From Actinomycetota bacterium (lineage in GTDB: Bacteria; Actinomycetota; Acidimicrobiia; Acidimicrobiales; UBA8592): 9,023 nucleotides of DNA. Shown piece after piece: positions 6,659-9,023 of the stretch (position 1 is the stretch's first letter; each line of letters begins with the position of its first letter). Location of the stretch: assembly GCA_002712415.1 (NCBI GenBank), contig PATO01000030.1:20779-29801 (forward strand). Direction: 5' to 3'. The notes beneath the pieces were generated by a model. The model was not told the DNA's origin. It made no database searches and worked only from the letters and a program-made list of their open reading frames with translations. The position numbers were made by a program, and so were the translations under genes.

Positions 6659-8227
6659 ATGCAACGCATTTTAGTGACAGAGAAAATATCGCAAGAAGGT
6701 CTCGACAATTTGCGAAACTCTGGATACGAGGTCGATGAAAAACTAGACCTTTCTCCAGAAAAACTCATGGAGGAGATTGTCGGGGCACACGCTGTCATTA
6801 TCAGATCGGCAACCACCATTACAGACGAAATTATGAGTAAAGGTGAAAACCTCGTTGTTATTGGTAGAGCAGGAATCGGGTTAGATAATGTAGATGTTGA
6901 GTCAGCAACCAAACGTGGAATTATGGTTGTTAACGCACCCAAATCAAATATTTTGTCGGCAGCTGAGCATACGCTTGCTCTGCTGCTGTCTCAAGCTCGC
7001 AATATTCCACCTGCAAACGAAGCACTAAAGAATGGCAGATGGGAGCGAAGCAAATGGACTGGAGTGGAGCTAGCAGATAAAACACTTGGGATTATTGGGC
7101 TTGGCAGAATAGGAAAATTAGTAGCGCAACGTGCTCTAGCTTTTGGTATGAAACTCGTCGCTTACGACCCCTATATCGCTGAAGAACGAGCCCAACAACT
7201 ATCCGTTGAACTCGTTTCGCTTGAGCATCTCATGGAAGTATCTGATTTTGTAACAATTCATGTTGCGAAAACACCAGAAACCATAAATCTCATCAATGCA
7301 GAAAGCCTATCCAACGCCAAACCAACATTGAGAATAGTTAACGTCGCTCGTGGAGGAATCATTAACGAATCTGACCTTGCCGATGCAGTATCATCAGGTC
7401 AAATAGCAGGCGCAGCACTTGACGTCTTTGAAGAGGAACCAACAGTAGAATCGCCGCTGTTTGACCAACAAAGCATCATTGTTACACCTCACCTAGGTGC
7501 TAGCACTCAAGAAGCTCAGGAGAAAGCAGGAAATACCATTGCAGAGCAAGTTGATCTTGCATTGCGGGGAAAGTTCGTCCCTTTCGCAGTTAATGTTTCC
7601 GCCTCTGAGGCTACTGAAATCGTTCGCCCTTTTCTTTCTCTCGCTGAAAAGCTAGGAGCCTTATTCTTAGGACTTTGCGGGCAACTGCCCGAAAACGTGA
7701 CTATTAATTTTGCTGGCGAAATAGGTGGTTACGACAATAAGATCACAGAACTCTCTGCACTGAAAGGCTTATTCAGTAATAGCGACGTAACAGTATCTTT
7801 CGTCAACGCATTTTCTGTCGCTGAAAGTCAAGGAGTCAATATAAATGCTGTGAGTACAACGGATTCTCTTGATTATCTGAACACAATCACAATCAGTGGT
7901 GGAGAACATTCAATAGCCGGAACAGTGGTCGGACTCAAGGGCGAGCACAGGATAGTAATGGTTGACGATCACACAGTCGATGTTCCCCCTAGCGAACATA
8001 TGGTTGTCCTTCGCAACGATGACCGACCAGGAGTCATCGGTAAAGTTGGCACCATTCTAGGAGAGAATCAGATCAATATTACTGACATGAATGTAGGTAG
8101 AAGCATAGATGGGTATGGCGCCTTGATGGTGATCTCAACTCAAAAATCTGTAAGCGAAACGGTAGCGGAAGACCTTATAAATATTGAGGGAGTCACTCAG
8201 TGTTCAACTATAAATCTACAAATTTAA
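6659..8227 (+). CDS. serA: D-3-phosphoglycerate dehydrogenase (EC 1.1.1.95), long form with ASB and ACT domains
   Basis: SerA oxidises 3-phosphoglycerate to 3-phosphohydroxypyruvate with NAD, the first committed step of serine synthesis. The 522 residues follow the M. tuberculosis layout: a substrate-binding domain split around a Rossmann domain, then an inserted allosteric domain (about 315-445) and a C-terminal ACT domain (about 448-522). Visible residues are the NAD loop G147-L-G149-R-I-G152, catalytic R231 in NVARGG, E260 in DVFEEEP and H278 in TPHLGAST. The ACT part reads NDDRPGVIGKVG (453-464) followed by N473 in QINIT, the region where serine binds as feedback inhibitor. The ATG aligns with family N-termini, but its AGGA (6653-6656) is only 2 bases away, closer than usual. 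It is divergent from the amidohydrolase and converges on the sunset-domain gene with an 11-base gap. SerC, the next pathway enzyme, is at 177-1304. Confidence 0.96.
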   Translation: MQRILVTEKISQEGLDNLRNSGYEVDEKLDLSPEKLMEEIVGAHAVIIRSATTITDEIMSKGENLVVIGRAGIGLDNVDVESATKRGIMVVNAPKSNILSAAEHTLALLLSQARNIPPANEALKNGRWERSKWTGVELADKTLGIIGLGRIGKLVAQRALAFGMKLVAYDPYIAEERAQQLSVELVSLEHLMEVSDFVTIHVAKTPETINLINAESLSNAKPTLRIVNVARGGIINESDLADAVSSGQIAGAALDVFEEEPTVESPLFDQQSIIVTPHLGASTQEAQEKAGNTIAEQVDLALRGKFVPFAVNVSASEATEIVRPFLSLAEKLGALFLGLCGQLPENVTINFAGEIGGYDNKITELSALKGLFSNSDVTVSFVNAFSVAESQGVNINAVSTTDSLDYLNTITISGGEHSIAGTVVGLKGEHRIVMVDDHTVDVPPSEHMVVLRNDDRPGVIGKVGTILGENQINITDMNVGRSIDGYGALMVISTQKSVSETVAEDLINIEGVTQCSTINLQI

Positions 8228-8238
8228 GAACAAACTCA

Positions 8239-8622
8239 TCAACGCTGTGATGGTCGATATCCATCAGATTCCGCAGCCTCTGTAGTAGCGTAGCATCTAT
8301 CCGGAATTGTTCTCTCGTACAAAGTTCCACCGGGGACATGGTAAAGACCGCTACTATCTTTGGCCTTAATAGGATGAGATGATGGGCAATTGCCACTCCC
8401 ATCACATGTAATCCACTCTCTGGGTTCAACTGCAGATCCATCGATAGGTTCGACTACCTGAGAGGATGCCTCCTCAACAGAGGAGGCGATGGGAGGCCAA
8501 GGGAGATCTTCTTCGTCCTCTCCCTCAGTTTCTTCTGATGAACGGCTTCGAAACCAAGAAGCTAACGCGCCAACAATGGCAGCTATGACTGCGAGCTTTA
8601 AAATCTTCCGGATAATTCTCAT
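8239..8622 (-). CDS. Small membrane-anchored sunset-domain protein
   Basis: This protein of 127 residues has three visible parts. Residues 1-6 are basic (MRIIRK) and lead into a hydrophobic helix (about 7-23), giving a probable single membrane anchor or uncleaved signal. A charged, acidic and proline-containing linker follows (about 28-70, including ETEGEDEEDL). The C-terminal 50 residues contain CPSSHPIKAK (79-88), YHVPGG (94-99), YERT, and RCYATTEAAESDGYR (109-123). I recognise this as the sunset-type domain seen at the ends of many actinobacterial proteins, including some L17 ribosomal proteins; its function is not established, though the spaced Cys and His residues (C73, C79, H83, H95, C110) could suit metal binding. 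The positive-inside rule would put the domain outside the membrane (inference). The start lacks a clear Shine-Dalgarno. It converges on serA. Confidence 0.8.
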   Translation of the reverse strand: MRIIRKILKLAVIAAIVGALASWFRSRSSEETEGEDEEDLPWPPIASSVEEASSQVVEPIDGSAVEPREWITCDGSGNCPSSHPIKAKDSSGLYHVPGGTLYERTIPDRCYATTEAAESDGYRPSQR

Positions 8623-8648
8623 ATGAATATCTTAGAAGGAATTCGTGA

Positions 8649-8657
8649 AATCTAACA
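8649..8657 (-). promoter_or_regulatory. Possible extended -10 element for the sunset-domain gene
   Basis: The minus strand reads TGTTAGATT, a TGN plus a hexamer matching TATAAT at 4 of 6 positions, with no good -35. It would start transcription near 8642, about 20 bases before the ATG. Weak support. Confidence 0.2.
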
Positions 8658-8693
8658 ATGAAAAAGCAGATATAGTGAAAGTCCCAACCCTTG

Positions 8694-8707
8694 CTCTCGA
8701 AAGAGAG
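8694..8707. repeat. Short hairpin with GAAA tetraloop
   Basis: CTCTC (8694-8698) and GAGAG (8703-8707) form a 5-bp stem closed by GAAA on the plus strand, a GNRA-type loop that is stable as RNA in that orientation. It lies 6 bases from the larger hairpin at 8714-8742. Function is unknown. Confidence 0.3.
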
Positions 8708-8713
8708 ACAAAT

Positions 8714-8742
8714 ATGAATGCGCCTCTGTGAGGCGCATTCAT
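8714..8742 (-). terminator. Strong hairpin, probable terminator of the right-hand minus-strand gene
   Basis: A perfect 12-bp stem (8714-8725 with 8731-8742) containing the core GCGCCT/AGGCGC encloses a 5-base loop. On the minus strand it begins 14 bases after the TAG TAG stops of the gene at 8757-9023 and is followed by ATTTGTCTCTCTTT. That T-rich but broken run fits a rho-independent terminator only moderately. In the plus direction the following TTAGTTT is equally imperfect, so it may act both ways. No energy was computed. Confidence 0.6.
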
Positions 8743-8756
8743 TAGTTTAAGGCCTA

Positions 8757-9023
8757 CTAAGGTACAGGAATTATTCTAGGTACAGGAATTATTGAGATCA
8801 CTGGCAATTGGCCTGGATCATTGCTATCACTTACGTCATTAGATTGAAGGCGACCTACGCTCATAGTCCAAAGCGAATCTTCAATGAAAAGACTTCTTTG
8901 GATTTGTAGATCCCAACGGGGATCTGAAGGCCAACATTGTTCTAATCGGTCGGTCGGATCGGCTCCAATAATCTCGATCAGATCGTCGGCAAATGCGCCA
9001 AGGTAATCATCTAATTGCTCAAC
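8757..9023 (-). CDS. Hypothetical protein, C-terminal 88 codons, cut by window edge
   Basis: The minus strand is open from the window edge to TAG at 8757-8759, immediately followed by a second TAG. I do not recognise the family. The visible part begins with an acidic, probably helical stretch (LDDYLGAFADDLIEIIG), then a Trp-containing segment (QCWPSDPRWDLQIQRSLF, DSLWTMSVGRLQ), then a polar linker SNDVSDSNDPGQ. It ends in a hydrophobic, proline-rich tail, ISIIPVPRIIPVP, made by an 18-bp tandem duplication. A terminator-like hairpin right after the stop supports a true gene end. Reality as a coding sequence rests on the open frame, protein-like composition and this hairpin. Confidence 0.55.
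   Translation of the reverse strand, partial: VEQLDDYLGAFADDLIEIIGADPTDRLEQCWPSDPRWDLQIQRSLFIEDSLWTMSVGRLQSNDVSDSNDPGQLPVISIIPVPRIIPVP
8761..8793. repeat. 15-bp direct repeat with 18-bp period at a gene 3' end
   Basis: GGTACAGGAATTATT occurs at 8761-8775 and again, identical, at 8779-8793, separated by CTA. On the minus strand it encodes IIPVP twice, joined by Arg, forming the last residues of the partial gene. The identity at the DNA level suggests a recent slippage duplication. Confidence 0.85.

Noticed and set aside
8208..8441. Open frame on the minus strand overlapping the sunset-domain gene
   Set aside because: The sunset-domain frame is clearly the real one on the same strand; this is a shadow in another frame.
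8623..8756. tRNA or SRP RNA gene in the gap left of the right-hand gene
   Set aside because: There is no T-loop GGTTCGA-like segment, cloverleaf pairing or SRP-like conserved loop; only two simple hairpins are present.
1..9023. A defence system, mobile element or CRISPR array
   Set aside because: There is no transposase, integrase, phage gene, terminal inverted repeat or repeat-spacer pattern; all recognisable genes are metabolic or small conserved proteins.

Overview
The window looks like a piece of an actinobacterial chromosome with moderate G+C (mid-40s percent by eye). Three features point there: a mycobacterial-type phosphoserine aminotransferase, a long-form phosphoglycerate dehydrogenase with an inserted allosteric domain plus an ACT domain (the M. 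tuberculosis SerA arrangement), and a small membrane protein ending in a 'sunset'-type domain that I know mainly from Actinobacteria. The low G+C for that phylum would suit an uncultured, perhaps marine, Acidimicrobiia-like lineage; that placement is inference. I see no insertion sequence, prophage, CRISPR array, tRNA or rRNA. The window is densely coding, and the longest gene-free stretch is about 134 bases.

Layout, left to right. Bases 1-180 (minus) hold the N-terminal part of an AlgH/YqgE protein, whose natural start appears to be a CTG codon overlapping the stop of serC. serC (177-1304, minus) makes phosphoserine. A short divergent region with a perfect 12-bp palindrome separates it from a class I PLP aminotransferase (1423-2619, plus). 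The aminotransferase is joined by a one-base TAATG overlap to an S9-family serine peptidase (2619-4544, plus). Only 3 bases after the peptidase stop, a two-gene minus-strand unit ends: an amidohydrolase (6539 to 5358) followed by a double-hotdog acyl-CoA thioesterase (5345 to 4548). A 119-base divergent region then leads into serA (6659-8227, plus). serA converges, with an 11-base gap, on a small membrane-anchored sunset-domain protein (8239-8622, minus). The right end holds a strong hairpin (8714-8742) and the C-terminal 88 codons of an unrecognised minus-strand protein (8757-9023) ending in an 18-bp tandem duplication.

How the genes fit together. SerA and SerC catalyse the first two steps of serine synthesis from 3-phosphoglycerate. 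They sit about 5.4 kb apart, outward of a central block, so they are linked but not one operon. The aminotransferase and peptidase form a translationally coupled pair that could join peptide breakdown to amino-group transfer (inference). The amidohydrolase and thioesterase form a tight pair suggestive of catabolism of a carboxylated or CoA-linked substrate (inference). I did not find a convincing previously undescribed system. The most notable items are the probable CTG start of algH, the 3' tandem duplication in the right-hand gene, the paired hairpins near 8.7 kb, and the two small coupled gene pairs.
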